This document shows, one piece after another, positions 1 through 8,260 of a stretch of DNA of 64,000 nt. A program made the position numbers and the translations under genes. Within the stretch, counting starts at the first letter, position 1; each line of letters begins with the position of its first letter. Origin of the DNA: Bombyx mori. Its lineage: Eukaryota > Arthropoda > Insecta > Lepidoptera > Bombycidae. The stretch spans positions 14,003,501 through 14,067,500 of the forward strand of contig NC_085129.1 in the NCBI RefSeq assembly GCF_030269925.1. Direction: 5' to 3'. The notes under the pieces were generated by a model. That model was given only the letters and a program-made list of their open reading frames with translations. It did no database searches and had not been told where the DNA came from.

Positions 1-2
1 AC

Positions 3-155
3 TTCTTTCAGTCGATCAACTTTGAGCGCGTTAACGCTTTGGGCGACGCCATTCGCGCTGCCTCCACTGCACAACACTTTATCGCCGTTGTGCAGGAATA
101 CGCCGACGTATACGCGTCATTAAATACGTACGTCCTCCCCTCACTCCGCCGGTAA
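3..155 (+). CDS. C-terminal 50 codons of LINE ORF1 (partial)
   Basis: An open frame enters from the window edge and stops at TAA 153-155. It encodes a peptide beginning FFQSINFERVNALGDAIR and ending LPSLRR. ORF1 of jockey-type LINEs makes a nucleic-acid-binding, Gag-like protein that packages the element RNA. Only its tail is visible here, with no zinc knuckle in it, so the assignment rests on position directly in front of ORF2 and on the uninterrupted frame. ORF1 ends three bases before the ORF2 ATG (TAA TCA ATG), which suggests coupled termination and reinitiation. Confidence 0.75.
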   Translation, partial: FFQSINFERVNALGDAIRAASTAQHFIAVVQEYADVYASLNTYVLPSLRR

Positions 156-158
156 TCA

Positions 159-3041
159 ATGGCGTATATAAGTAGAATAAAGCCCCTATCCGTAACGATA
201 GGATTTTTTAACGCTTACGGTCTCGAAAATCAACGTGATCAGGTTTCTGACTTTTTGCGTGACCACCAAATTGATATCTTTTTAGTGCAGGAGACCCTAC
301 TTAAGCCCGCGCGCCGTGACCCTAAAATCGCGAACTATAACATGGTCAGGAACGACAGGCTCTCTGCCCGTGGTGGTGGTACCGTCATTTACTATAGAAG
401 AGCCCTGCATTGCGTCCCGCTCGATCCTCCCGCGCTCGCTAATATCGAAGCATCAGTGTGCCGAATCTCACTGACGGGACACGCGCCGATCGTTATCGCG
501 TCCGTTTATCTTCCACCGGATAAGATCGTTCTAAGCAGTGATATCGAGGCGCTGCTCGGTATGGGGAGCTCTGTCATTCTGGCGGGCGACCTAAATTGTA
601 AACACATCAGGTGGAACTCACACACCACAACCCCGAATGGCAGGCGGCTTGACGCGTTAGTCGATGATCTCGCCTTCGATATCGTCGCTCCGCTAACCCC
701 GACTCACTACCCGCTAAATATCGCGCATCGCCCGGATATACTCGACATAGCGTTATTAAAAAACGTAACTCTGCGCTTACACTCGATCGAAGTAGTTTCA
801 GAGTTAGATTCAGACCACCGTCCCGTCGTTATGAAGCTCGGTCGCGCTCCCGATTCCGTTCCCGTCACGAGGACTGTGGTGGATTGGCACACGCTGGGCA
901 TCAGCCTGGCTGAATCTGATCCACCATCGCTCCCGTTTAACCCGGACTCTATCCCGTCTCCTCAGGATACCGCTGAAGCCATAGACATCTTAACGTCATA
1001 CATCACCTCGACATTAGATAGGTCATCGAAACAAGTTGTAGCGGAGGACTTCCTTCACCGCTTCAAATTGTCCGACGATATTAGGGAACTCCTTAGAGCT
1101 AAGAACGCCTCGATACGCGCCTACGACAGGTATCCTACCGCGGAAAATCGTATTCGAATGCGTGCCCTACAACGCGACGTAAAGTCTCGCATCGCCGAAG
1201 TCCGAGATGCCAGATGGTCTGATTTCTTAGAAGGACTCGCGCCCTCCCAAAGGTCTTACTACCGCTTAGCTCGTACTCTCAAATCGGATACGGTAGTAAC
1301 TATGCCCCCCCTCGTAGGCCCCTCAGGCCGACTCGCGGCGTTCGATGATGACGAAAAAGCAGAGCTGCTGGCCGATACATTGCAAACCCAGTGCACGCCC
1401 AGCACTCAATCCGTGGACCCTGTTCATGTAGAATTAGTAGACAGTGAGGTAGAACGCAGAGCCTCCTTGCCACCCTCTGATGCGTTACCACCCGTCACCC
1501 CGATGGAAGTTAAAGACTTGATCAAAGACCTACGTCCTCGCAAGGCTCCCGGTTCCGACGGTATATCCAACCGCGTTATTAAACTTCTACCCGTCCAACT
1601 CATCGTGATGTTGGCATCTATTTTCAATGCCGCTATGGCGAACTGTATCTTTCCCGCGGTGTGGAAAGAAGCGGACGTTATCGGCATACATAAACCCGGT
1701 AAACCAAAAAATCATCCGACGAGCTACCGCCCGATTAGCCTCCTCATGTCTCTAGGCAAACTGTATGAGCGTCTGCTCTACAAACGCCTCAGAGACTTCG
1801 TCTCATCCAAGGGCATTCTTATCGATGAACAATTCGGATTCCGTACAAATCACTCATGCGTTCAACAGGTGCACCGCCTCACGGAGCACATTCTTGTGGG
1901 GCTTAATCGACCAAAACCGTTATACACGGGAGCTCTCTTCTTCGACGTCGCAAAAGCGTTCGACAAAGTCTGGCACAATGGTTTGATTTTCAAACTATTC
2001 AACATGGGCGTGCCGGATAGTCTCGTGCTCATCATACGGGACTTCTTGTCGAACCGCTCTTTTCGATATCGAGTCGAGGGAACCCGCTCCTCCCCACGAC
2101 CTCTCACAGCTGGAGTCCCGCAAGGCTCTGTCCTCTCACCCCTCCTATTTAGCTTATTCGTCAACGATATTCCCCGGTCGCCGCCGACCCATTTAGCTTT
2201 ATTCGCCGACGACACGACTGTTTACTATTCTAGTAGAAATAAGTCCCTAATCGCGAAGAAGCTTCAGAGCGCAGCCCTAGCCCTAGGACAGTGGTTCCGA
2301 AAATGGCGCATAGACATCAACCCAGCGAAAAGTACTGCGGTGCTATTTCAGAGGGGAAGCTCCACACGGATTTCCTCCCGGATTAGGAGGAGGAATCTCA
2401 CACCCCCGATTACTCTCTTTAGACAACCCATACCCTGGGCCAGGAAGGTCAAGTACCTGGGCGTTACCCTGGATGCATCGATGACATTCCGCCCGCATAT
2501 AAAATCAGTCCGTGACCGTGCCGCGTTTATTCTCGGTAGACTCTACCCCATGATCTGTAAGCGGAGTAAAATGTCCCTTCGGAACAAGGTGACACTTTAC
2601 AAAACTTGCATAAGGCCCGTCATGACTTACGCGAGTGTGGTGTTCGCTCACGCGGCCCGCACACACATAGACACCCTCCAATCCCTACAATCCCGCTTTT
2701 GCAGGTTAGCTGTCGGGGCTCCGTGGTTCGTGAGGAACGTTGACCTACACGACGACCTGGGCCTCGAATCAATTCGGAAATACATGAAGTCAGCGTCGGA
2801 ACGATACTTCGATAAGGCTATGCGTCATGATAATCGCCTTATCGTTGCCGCCGCTGACTACTCCCCGAATCCTGATCATGCAGGAGCCAGTCACCGTCGA
2901 CGCCCTAGACACGTCCTTACGGATCCATCAGATCCAATAACCTTTGCATTAGATGCCTTCAGCTCTAATACTAGGGGCAGGCTTAGGGACCCCGGTAACC
3001 GTACTCGTCGAACTCGACAAAGAGGTCGACGTGCAACCTAA
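159..3041 (+). CDS. LINE ORF2: endonuclease plus reverse transcriptase, 960 aa, apparently intact
   Basis: ORF2 copies the element into the genome by target-primed reverse transcription: the endonuclease nicks DNA and the reverse transcriptase extends the free 3' end on the element RNA. The endonuclease domain spans roughly residues 10-225. It shows the jockey-style N-terminal motif GFFNAYGL, Glu45 in VQETLL, Asp144 and Asn146 in GDLN, and Asp219-His220 in SDHRP. The reverse transcriptase spans roughly residues 445-750, with KAPGSDG, YRPISLL, Asp596 in FFDVAKAFD, GVPQGSVLSP and the catalytic FADD pair Asp684-Asp685. The C-terminus is strongly basic (repeated Arg near residues 905-960). The length is usual for the family and there is no stop or frameshift. 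The ATG at 159 is chosen because the family's endonuclease begins just after it and ORF1 stops at 155. Activity cannot be told from sequence alone. Confidence 0.95.
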   Translation: MAYISRIKPLSVTIGFFNAYGLENQRDQVSDFLRDHQIDIFLVQETLLKPARRDPKIANYNMVRNDRLSARGGGTVIYYRRALHCVPLDPPALANIEASVCRISLTGHAPIVIASVYLPPDKIVLSSDIEALLGMGSSVILAGDLNCKHIRWNSHTTTPNGRRLDALVDDLAFDIVAPLTPTHYPLNIAHRPDILDIALLKNVTLRLHSIEVVSELDSDHRPVVMKLGRAPDSVPVTRTVVDWHTLGISLAESDPPSLPFNPDSIPSPQDTAEAIDILTSYITSTLDRSSKQVVAEDFLHRFKLSDDIRELLRAKNASIRAYDRYPTAENRIRMRALQRDVKSRIAEVRDARWSDFLEGLAPSQRSYYRLARTLKSDTVVTMPPLVGPSGRLAAFDDDEKAELLADTLQTQCTPSTQSVDPVHVELVDSEVERRASLPPSDALPPVTPMEVKDLIKDLRPRKAPGSDGISNRVIKLLPVQLIVMLASIFNAAMANCIFPAVWKEADVIGIHKPGKPKNHPTSYRPISLLMSLGKLYERLLYKRLRDFVSSKGILIDEQFGFRTNHSCVQQVHRLTEHILVGLNRPKPLYTGALFFDVAKAFDKVWHNGLIFKLFNMGVPDSLVLIIRDFLSNRSFRYRVEGTRSSPRPLTAGVPQGSVLSPLLFSLFVNDIPRSPPTHLALFADDTTVYYSSRNKSLIAKKLQSAALALGQWFRKWRIDINPAKSTAVLFQRGSSTRISSRIRRRNLTPPITLFRQPIPWARKVKYLGVTLDASMTFRPHIKSVRDRAAFILGRLYPMICKRSKMSLRNKVTLYKTCIRPVMTYASVVFAHAARTHIDTLQSLQSRFCRLAVGAPWFVRNVDLHDDLGLESIRKYMKSASERYFDKAMRHDNRLIVAAADYSPNPDHAGASHRRRPRHVLTDPSDPITFALDAFSSNTRGRLRDPGNRTRRTRQRGRRAT

Positions 3042-3053
3042 CCCATGCATCAG

Positions 3054-3104
3054 CCCGCTGAGTTTCTCGCCGGATCTTCTCAGCGGGTCGCGATTCCGAT
3101 CCGG
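3054..3104 (+). promoter_or_regulatory. Predicted H-type RNA pseudoknot in the LINE 3' UTR
   Basis: Stem 1 pairs 3054-3062 (CCCGCTGAG) with 3079-3087 (CTCAGCGGG), nine pairs. Stem 2 pairs 3070-3076 (CCGGATC), which lies in the loop of stem 1, with 3098-3104 (GATCCGG), seven pairs. The connecting loops are 7, 2 and 10 bases, which is geometrically possible. The BMC1-like copies carry the same arrangement with CCCACTGAG and CTCAGTGGG, a compensatory G-C to A-T change. A role in recognition of the 3' end by the ORF2 protein is inferred. Confidence 0.6.
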
Positions 3105-3221
3105 TAGTAGATTCATTCGCGAAACAATTGCTCTTGAGTTGTTAGGTCTCCTTCGGAGGCGCTCGGGCAGTTGTTAGCAAATCCCACCCCTCTTGGCTGA
3201 GCCTTTGCTCGCCCACCTGTC

Positions 3222-3254
3222 CTGGTGAAACTGGAAAGGCCTTCGGGCCACCAG
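3222..3254 (+). promoter_or_regulatory. 3'-terminal RNA hairpin with UUCG tetraloop
   Basis: GGCC (3238-3241) and GGCC (3246-3249) close the loop TTCG (3242-3245), giving a C(UUCG)G tetraloop. Outer arms CTGGT (3222-3226) and ACCAG (3250-3254) can also pair. The structure sits 16 bases before the poly-A tail. Minus-strand relatives near 4400 and 46725 keep the GGCC stem with loop TCCG. Confidence 0.5.
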
Positions 3255-3266
3255 TAAACTTTCAAT

Positions 3267-3299
<33 letters not shown>

Positions 3300-3301
<2 letters not shown>

Positions 3302-3814
3302 AAAGAGGTTTTACTTTTTATACATTTATATAAAATAAAACAAGTGCGTTGTTAGTGTAACATTCATCATAATCACCAGCCGAAAGAAGCTCACAGCAGG
3401 ACGTAAGCTTTGTCCCACGAGATTCGTAATTTAAACAATGCTTTTACAAAAATTTTCGCCGGTTTATTTTTTATATCAGGCAAAGAGTAACAGAGGAAAA
3501 TGAGTATAATAACGAGGAGGTCTCGTATAAATTTGGTCAGGATCTGATGGTGCCCTGGGGAAATATAACGGAAAGTGATTTGAAAAAAAAATTGTGGTTT
3601 TTTTTTTCGACCAAAAACGGATCATTGCAAACATAATTGAGATGTCGGTCTTAGAGTCTAGAAGTTATTTAATCATGGCGTTTAACCAGGGCGTGGTATG
3701 AACCTGAACGGATAAGGTACAACATCCTGTCTGCTATACCATAAAGCAAATAGGTTTTACGGTCTTTTTCTTCCACTACTGGTCGCCTACGGGGTCATTG
3801 CAGCTGCGCGCGAA
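3300..3814. other. Unassigned AT-rich sequence
   Basis: I see no gene and no repeat shared with the rest of the window. Short poly-A and poly-T runs occur near 3585-3608. Confidence 0.5.
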
Positions 3815-4281
3815 CTTTTTTCTTTTGTCTGCTAGGCTGATAGCCTTGAGAGGCTATATTACCCTAACCGAACGAGTAGCTAAGCTCACGGGGCTCAAAT
3901 CCGGCGAAGTTGCTAACACTGACCCCAGCAAGAGCAGTGCTTCGCAGAATCTACCACCGGATCGCAAAAGCGACCCACTGAGAAGGTCCGGCGAGAAACT
4001 CAGTGGGCTGTGTCTGTGGGTTAGTTCACTCGCCGAGCCCTTCGTCGCAAGCGACGGCTTCGACTAGAACGATGACCGGTGCTTGAGGTACCTAAAAGCA
4101 CCGTTAGTGGATCGGGAGGATCCGAAATGACGTGTTTTGGGCGACGTCGATTGTTTACCATTCGGTCCACAGGATCGGGTGTGTAATTACCGGCCGCCAC
4201 AACAAGAGGGTTTTCATGTCGTGCCACCTTCTCAAAATGGCGCAATGATGCCGACTGTAAATACTTATAAGGGCGAAGTTC
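3815..4281 (-). mobile_element. BMC1-like LINE, 5'-truncated 3' end
   Basis: Reading the minus strand, this has the end of ORF2, a 3' UTR and an A-rich tail (complement of 3816-3826). The 3' UTR has the same order of motifs as the copies at 22.9, 29.3, 42.5, 45.1, 55.2, 59.4 and 63.1 kb: a 9-bp stem (CCCACTGAG), the GATCCGG region, then a short hairpin containing TAGCCTCTCAAGGCTA just before the tail. The name BMC1 is from memory of silkworm LINEs. The relation to the jockey-type element at 1-3299 is visible in the encoded C-terminus. Confidence 0.85.
4021..4281 (-). pseudogene. C-terminal remnant of BMC1-like ORF2
   Basis: The minus strand encodes about 85 residues ending in a basic RSRRLRRRARRVN tail. 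They align by eye with the last residues of the ORF2 at 159-3041: KYLQSAS against KYMKSAS, ARHENPLVVAA against MRHDNRLIVAA, and RRRPKHVISDPPDPLT against RRRPRHVLTDPSDPIT. The endonuclease and reverse transcriptase are missing, as expected for a 5'-truncated insertion, so this is non-functional. The frame remains open from about 4281 to the stop at 4021. Confidence 0.85.
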
Positions 4282-4389
4282 ATAATAAAACTTTCTAGTT
4301 GCAGCTTTTGCTTTTCGCTTTTATTTAATTAAAGCACCTTTATATAATTTAACATCGAACGCACATCTGTGTTTGACCGAAGAGATTAT

Positions 4390-4482
4390 ATTTGGTCCAG
4401 CCCGGAGGCCTTTAAAGTTTCAGCAGGACTGTTTGGGCAACGTCGACTGTTTACCATTCGGTCCGCAGGTTCGGGAATGAGT
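4390..4482 (-). mobile_element. Rearranged jockey-type LINE fragment
   Basis: 4390-4429 matches the 3'-terminal hairpin region of the jockey-type LINE (complement of 3222-3254). The next 50 bases match the ORF2 region seen at 4135-4185, so an internal deletion has joined the two parts. Confidence 0.6.
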
Positions 4483-5718
4483 ACGCGCGAACCACATTTA
4501 GAGTTTAAATTATAGTGTTTGAACGGCATCTAGCACGAGCCATCTGTTGGCTAATTCCAGTACTAATAAATAACGATAATTACTACTAGCGCCATCTAGT
4601 AATTGGAGCAGAGGAACGCCAGAGAATTATCGAAAATTTTACGAGATCGCAGTTTCGCGCTTTCGCGCTAAGGTTCGTCTGCATTTCAGCGTATACTTTA
4701 GTTCGGAAAATTGCACGTAAACGCCTCAACGAACTAAAGAGCGCGAAGCGAAAACAGCAATAACGATACGAAGTGAAAGTAATATTAAAATGCTATATGG
4801 TATGGTATGGCTTGATGATACAGAGTAAATACTAGATCGTATTATTAGATACTGTGAGTACGGAACGATTGTATATAACCGTCTTTTGTGATCCCGTTTC
4901 CCGAGCGCTACGACAAGGCCTCTTTTAAGCGAGATTTACGGAGAGTACTTTGCGCTAGGAAAGGACTTTGCTGTATCCCTAGTATTGCTGATGTCCATGA
5001 GCAGCTCTAACCACTCACCAACAGGTGAATCGTGTTCTCATCTGCCTACAAAGGCAAAAAAATTGAATTGAAACACGTGATGAACAATTCACTTTACCTT
5101 ACATAGGCATTAGCATTTTTAACTTTGAAATTTTAAAAGGCAATAAATAAATTACATTGAAATAATTATATTATATATATTATTTATCAAAATATAAATA
5201 ATACACGTACTCTACTTTACGTAAAACATTAAATAAGGCAAACTCAAAGTATAACAAAAGGCAGCAACTGCTTTCAAACTAGTAACTAAATTATGAACAA
5301 GCAGAATGTTCTACTACATAATTGCAGTGTATGTAAGCGTCGAGCGAAAGCTTCGCAGGCGCGCGGCGTTCGCGTCGGAAGCTTCCCGCGCACCGGAAAT
5401 GAGCTTTCGATATCCGCCCCGCCCCGCGCCCACTTTGTCCAAATCAATTTCGATTTACAAGGCCCGCTACGAACGGAATGCACGTTGGAACGCTTGTTAA
5501 ATTCATTTAGAACATATATTTCGTAGATTCCATTGGAGTGTTTAGTAACACTAACTTAGGAATATGTACAATATGTATATTTGAAAAAACAGTTCATAAC
5601 CTTTTTTCTCATCAGTTTGTTAACTAATTATTTTTTTGTGTATTGCAATAGCTATTCACGAGATTAGTGTTCTTAATAAAAATAACCTTTTTTTAAATGT
5701 AGGTAACAATAACGAAAG
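4483..5718. other. Single-copy stretch with CTCF-like motifs and a CpG-rich patch
   Basis: No gene is evident. Two copies of a motif resembling the CTCF core occur on the minus strand, near 4540-4556 (CCAACAGATGGC) and 4588-4600 (ACTAGATGGCGCT). Imperfect inverted arms occur at 4650-4678 and 4733-4762. A CpG-rich patch at about 5330-5490 stands out from AT-rich flanks. Short open frames there in several phases lack recognisable domains. Confidence 0.4.
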
Positions 5719-6168
5719 AGATTTTTTTATTTTTATTGATTTGATGGTTGGACGAACTTACAGCCCACCTGGTTATTAAGTGGTTACTGGAGCCCATAGA
5801 CAACTACAACGTAAATGCGCCACCCACCTTGAGATATAAGTTCTAAGGTCTCAGTATAGTTACAACGGCTGCCCCACCCTTCAAGCCGAAACGCATTACT
5901 GCTTCATGGCAGAAATAGAATAGGCAGGTTGGTGGTACCTACCCGTGCGGACTCACAAGATGTCCTACCACCAGTTATTACGCAAATTATAATTTTGTTT
6001 ATTTTCATTACACGATGTTATCCCTTAACCGTGGAAGTCAATCGTGAACATTTGTCAAGTATGTTTTTCATTAGAAAAATTGGTACTTGCCAGCGGGATT
6101 CGAACACCGTTGCATCGCTAGATACGAATGCACCGGATGTTTTATCCTTCAGGCCACGACTACTATGC
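5719..6168 (-). mobile_element. Bm1 SINE, near full length
   Basis: On the minus strand the copy begins with a tRNA-like head at about 6168. The head has an A-box-like TGGCCTGAAGGAT and a B box containing TTCGAATCCC (complement of 6094-6108). The Bm1 body follows, ending in an A-rich tail at 5719-5740. RNA polymerase III would use the two internal boxes. This is one of the few copies here that keeps the head. Confidence 0.92.
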
Positions 6169-6296
6169 AAATATATATAAATCTTGAGACGGAAACGAAG
6201 CAAAAACAATCTACTGGGTTCAATTAAACTGAATTATTAATATAAACGTAAATAATATAATATATTACGGCCCATCCGACGGTGATATATTAGTAT

Positions 6297-6649
6297 CAGT
6301 ATTTTTTTATTACCCTTGTAGGGAGACGAGCATACGGCCCACCTGATGGTGAGTGGTTACCGTCGCCCATGGACTTCAGCACTGCCAGGGGTACAGCCAA
6401 GCCGGTGCCTACCGCTTAATACCCTCTTTTGAACAAGGACATGTCATAGCGCTCGGAAAACATCGTGGGGGGAGCTCATTCCATAGCCGGATGGTACGTG
6501 GCAAAAAATATCTTTGAAAATGCACTGTGGATGAAAGCAGTGGCTCCAGGTAGTATGGATGAACTCTACTCCGGTGGCGGGCGGTGCGATGGTAAAAACG
6601 AGATGATAGAATCATCTCAAACAATTCCTCAGAGCACTCCCCATGGAAT
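6297..6649 (-). mobile_element. LINE 3' end (PRTIRLWNELP family), interrupted
   Basis: The minus strand holds a LINE ORF2 C-terminus, a short 3' UTR and a T-run tail. The repeat ending (complement of GCAGACGAGCATACGGCC) recurs at 24.9, 25.5, 32.9, 34.05, 36.5 and 41.4 kb. The element continues at 6836-6885 beyond an RTE insertion. Confidence 0.8.
6409..6624 (-). pseudogene. LINE ORF2 C-terminal remnant
   Basis: A 71-codon minus-strand frame contains HFQRYFLPRTIRLWNELPP. This is the conserved C-terminal motif that follows the reverse transcriptase in CR1-, L2- and some jockey-related LINEs. Nothing upstream of it remains in frame, so it is a dead remnant. The clade cannot be fixed from this short piece. 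Confidence 0.7.
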
Positions 6650-6820
6650 CATCATTTCATTATCCTGCCCTTCTCCCAGTTACCTGGGGTCGGCGCAACA
6701 TGTTTTCTCCTTCCATACTCTTATATCATATACCATTTCTTCGCTCACTCCCCTCGTACCCATATCGTCTTTCACGCAAACCATCCATTTCTTCTTAGGT
6801 TTACCTCTTCCTCTCCACTT
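6650..6820 (-). mobile_element. RTE-like LINE 3' end with 15-bp target duplication
   Basis: The 171-bp insert is flanked by perfect copies of CACTCCCCATGGAAT at 6635-6649 and 6821-6835, and it splits the older LINE around it. Its minus strand encodes RGRGKPKKKWMVCVKDDM and RKEKTCCADPR-like residues, the C-terminal pattern typical of RTE reverse transcriptases. It ends in ATG-type trinucleotides rather than poly-A, as RTE elements often do. Confidence 0.85.
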
Positions 6821-6835
6821 CACTCCCCATGGAAT

Positions 6836-6885
6836 ATACGGTACAAAATACAAGGAGAACCGAAGTCCTCTCATTCCATAGCCAT
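6836..6885 (-). mobile_element. Continuation of the interrupted LINE
   Basis: This follows in register from 6649 once the RTE insertion and one target duplication are removed. A short repeat of part of the same LINE (ATTCCATAGCCGGATGG) follows at about 6885-6918. Confidence 0.6.
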
Positions 6886-6918
6886 TCCATAGCCGGATGG
6901 TACGTGTCAAAAAAGACT

Positions 6919-7239
6919 AATGCCCAGGATACAGCATACCATCACAGCGCTCAAGAGGAAGAAATATATGTTAATACGATCCTGTAAAATATCAAAATAT
7001 AATTCTCGTTCAAGGATAATTGAAGTCACGTCCGCTACGACACCTGACGGGCTTCGTTACACAATGGAGTGGAGTGTGCTGCATTATATTGTATCCGAGT
7101 GCTCTTTGTGTTGCAACTTATTTGTCGGAGGCGGCTCTATTGTCATGAAATAACGTGTAATTTTATATCGACTCTATTGATGAAAGCACGCTGTTTTATT
7201 ATTGAATTTCAATGGCTTGCTTCGAGCTTTGTGCTGTTT
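6919..7239. other. Unassigned sequence
   Basis: I see no gene and no recognisable repeat here. Confidence 0.4.
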
Positions 7240-7257
7240 ATATACTACGTATATGTT

Positions 7258-7503
7258 GCTCTAATGGATGGTACGGACATGTGATGAGACGAAATGAAAA
7301 TGAGGTTGTTAAGAGAGTGTTAACTTTGAATGTGGAAGGATTTAGAGGAAGAGGTAGACCTAAGAAGAAATGGATGGATTATGTGAAAGACGATATGGGT
7401 AGGAGGGGAGTGAGCGAAGAAATGGTATATGATAGAAGAGTACGGAAGGAGAAAACATGTTGCGCCGACCCCAGGTGACTGGCAGAAGGGCAGGATATGA
7501 ATG
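7258..7503 (+). mobile_element. RTE-like LINE 3' end with 18-bp target duplication
   Basis: The 246-bp insert lies between perfect 18-bp copies of ATATACTACGTATATGTT at 7240-7257 and 7504-7521. It encodes GHVMRRNENEVVKRVL, RGRGRPKKKWMDYVKDDM and KEKTCCADPR up to the stop near 7478, the usual C-terminus of RTE-type reverse transcriptases. It is severely 5'-truncated and has no promoter or catalytic domain. The perfect duplication suggests a fairly recent insertion. Confidence 0.9.
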
Positions 7504-7531
7504 ATATACTACGTATATGTTTTATGATTTG

Positions 7532-7672
7532 GGTTTTTTTTTATTGCTTAGATGGGTGGACGAGCTCACAGCCCACCTGGTGTTAAGTGGTTACTGGAGC
7601 CCATAGACAACTACGACGTAAATGCGCCACGCACCTTGAGATTTAAGTTCTAAGTTCTCAAGTACAGTTACA
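7532..7672 (-). mobile_element. Bm1 SINE, 3' third
   Basis: Minus-strand Bm1 tail with the motifs TTGCTTAGATGGGTGGACGA and TTAAGTGGTTACTGGAGCCC. It lacks everything 5' of the TAACTATACTTGAGA region. Confidence 0.85.
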
Positions 7673-7965
7673 TGGTACGATGTGTATGTGTTTGTAGAGT
7701 ATATGAGTAGACGATGGTGGTGATGCGATGTTGGAGTGTCATTGCAATGGAATAACGGCTTTTAAACGAGACGAAGATAAAATAAATTGAGCATTTCAAA
7801 TTTTGAATATTTACGTGGACATTTTTACGATAAATCTACACTATATATATCAACTTTATTCCGGTAATAAATCAGCTATTTTAAATTTTAAATCATATAT
7901 AGTATTGCTAAATCATAATGTGGAGATTCATTAATGTAAACTCACTTCAGTAATATTATATTTGA

Positions 7966-8260
7966 CTAGCTGACGCGGCAGACTTCGTAGTGCCTCAATC
8001 GATAAATAAAATACTTAAGCTTTTGTATAAAATAAACTAAAAACAAACAAAAGCAACCCGTCCGACGGGGGACAGACACATCAAAGGAAAAACAAAACTG
8101 TTATTTTTATTTAATTCCGAGCATTTTCGTATTCATCTACATTTTAAACCTTCTCTGGACTTCCACAAATAATTCAAGACCAAAATTAGTCAAATCGGTC
8201 AAATCGGTTCTCGAGTTTTAGCGAGACTAACGAACAGCAATCCATTTTTATATATATAGA
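7966..8260 (-). mobile_element. Non-autonomous Helitron-like element, 295 bp
   Basis: On the minus strand it starts with TC, ends with CTAG and is flanked by A and T, the Helitron insertion rule. A hairpin GGCA...TGCC lies about ten bases before the CTAG end. Relatives lie at 13753-14007 and 35313-35602. There is no coding capacity, so mobilisation would need a helicase-type protein from elsewhere. Confidence 0.65.

Larger units (their letters stand above)
1..3299 (+). mobile_element. Jockey-type non-LTR retrotransposon, 5' part outside the window
   Basis: The element runs from the window edge to a poly-A tail at 3270-3299. It holds the end of ORF1, a complete open ORF2 and a 3' UTR of about 230 bases. 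This order and the ORF2 domain content (apurinic-type endonuclease then reverse transcriptase, no RNase H seen) are those of the jockey clade. The reading frame is undamaged, so this is a young copy. Shorter 3' ends of the same family lie on the minus strand at 15727-16183 and 46697-46815. The 5' end and target duplication cannot be judged because the start is outside the window. Confidence 0.93.
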
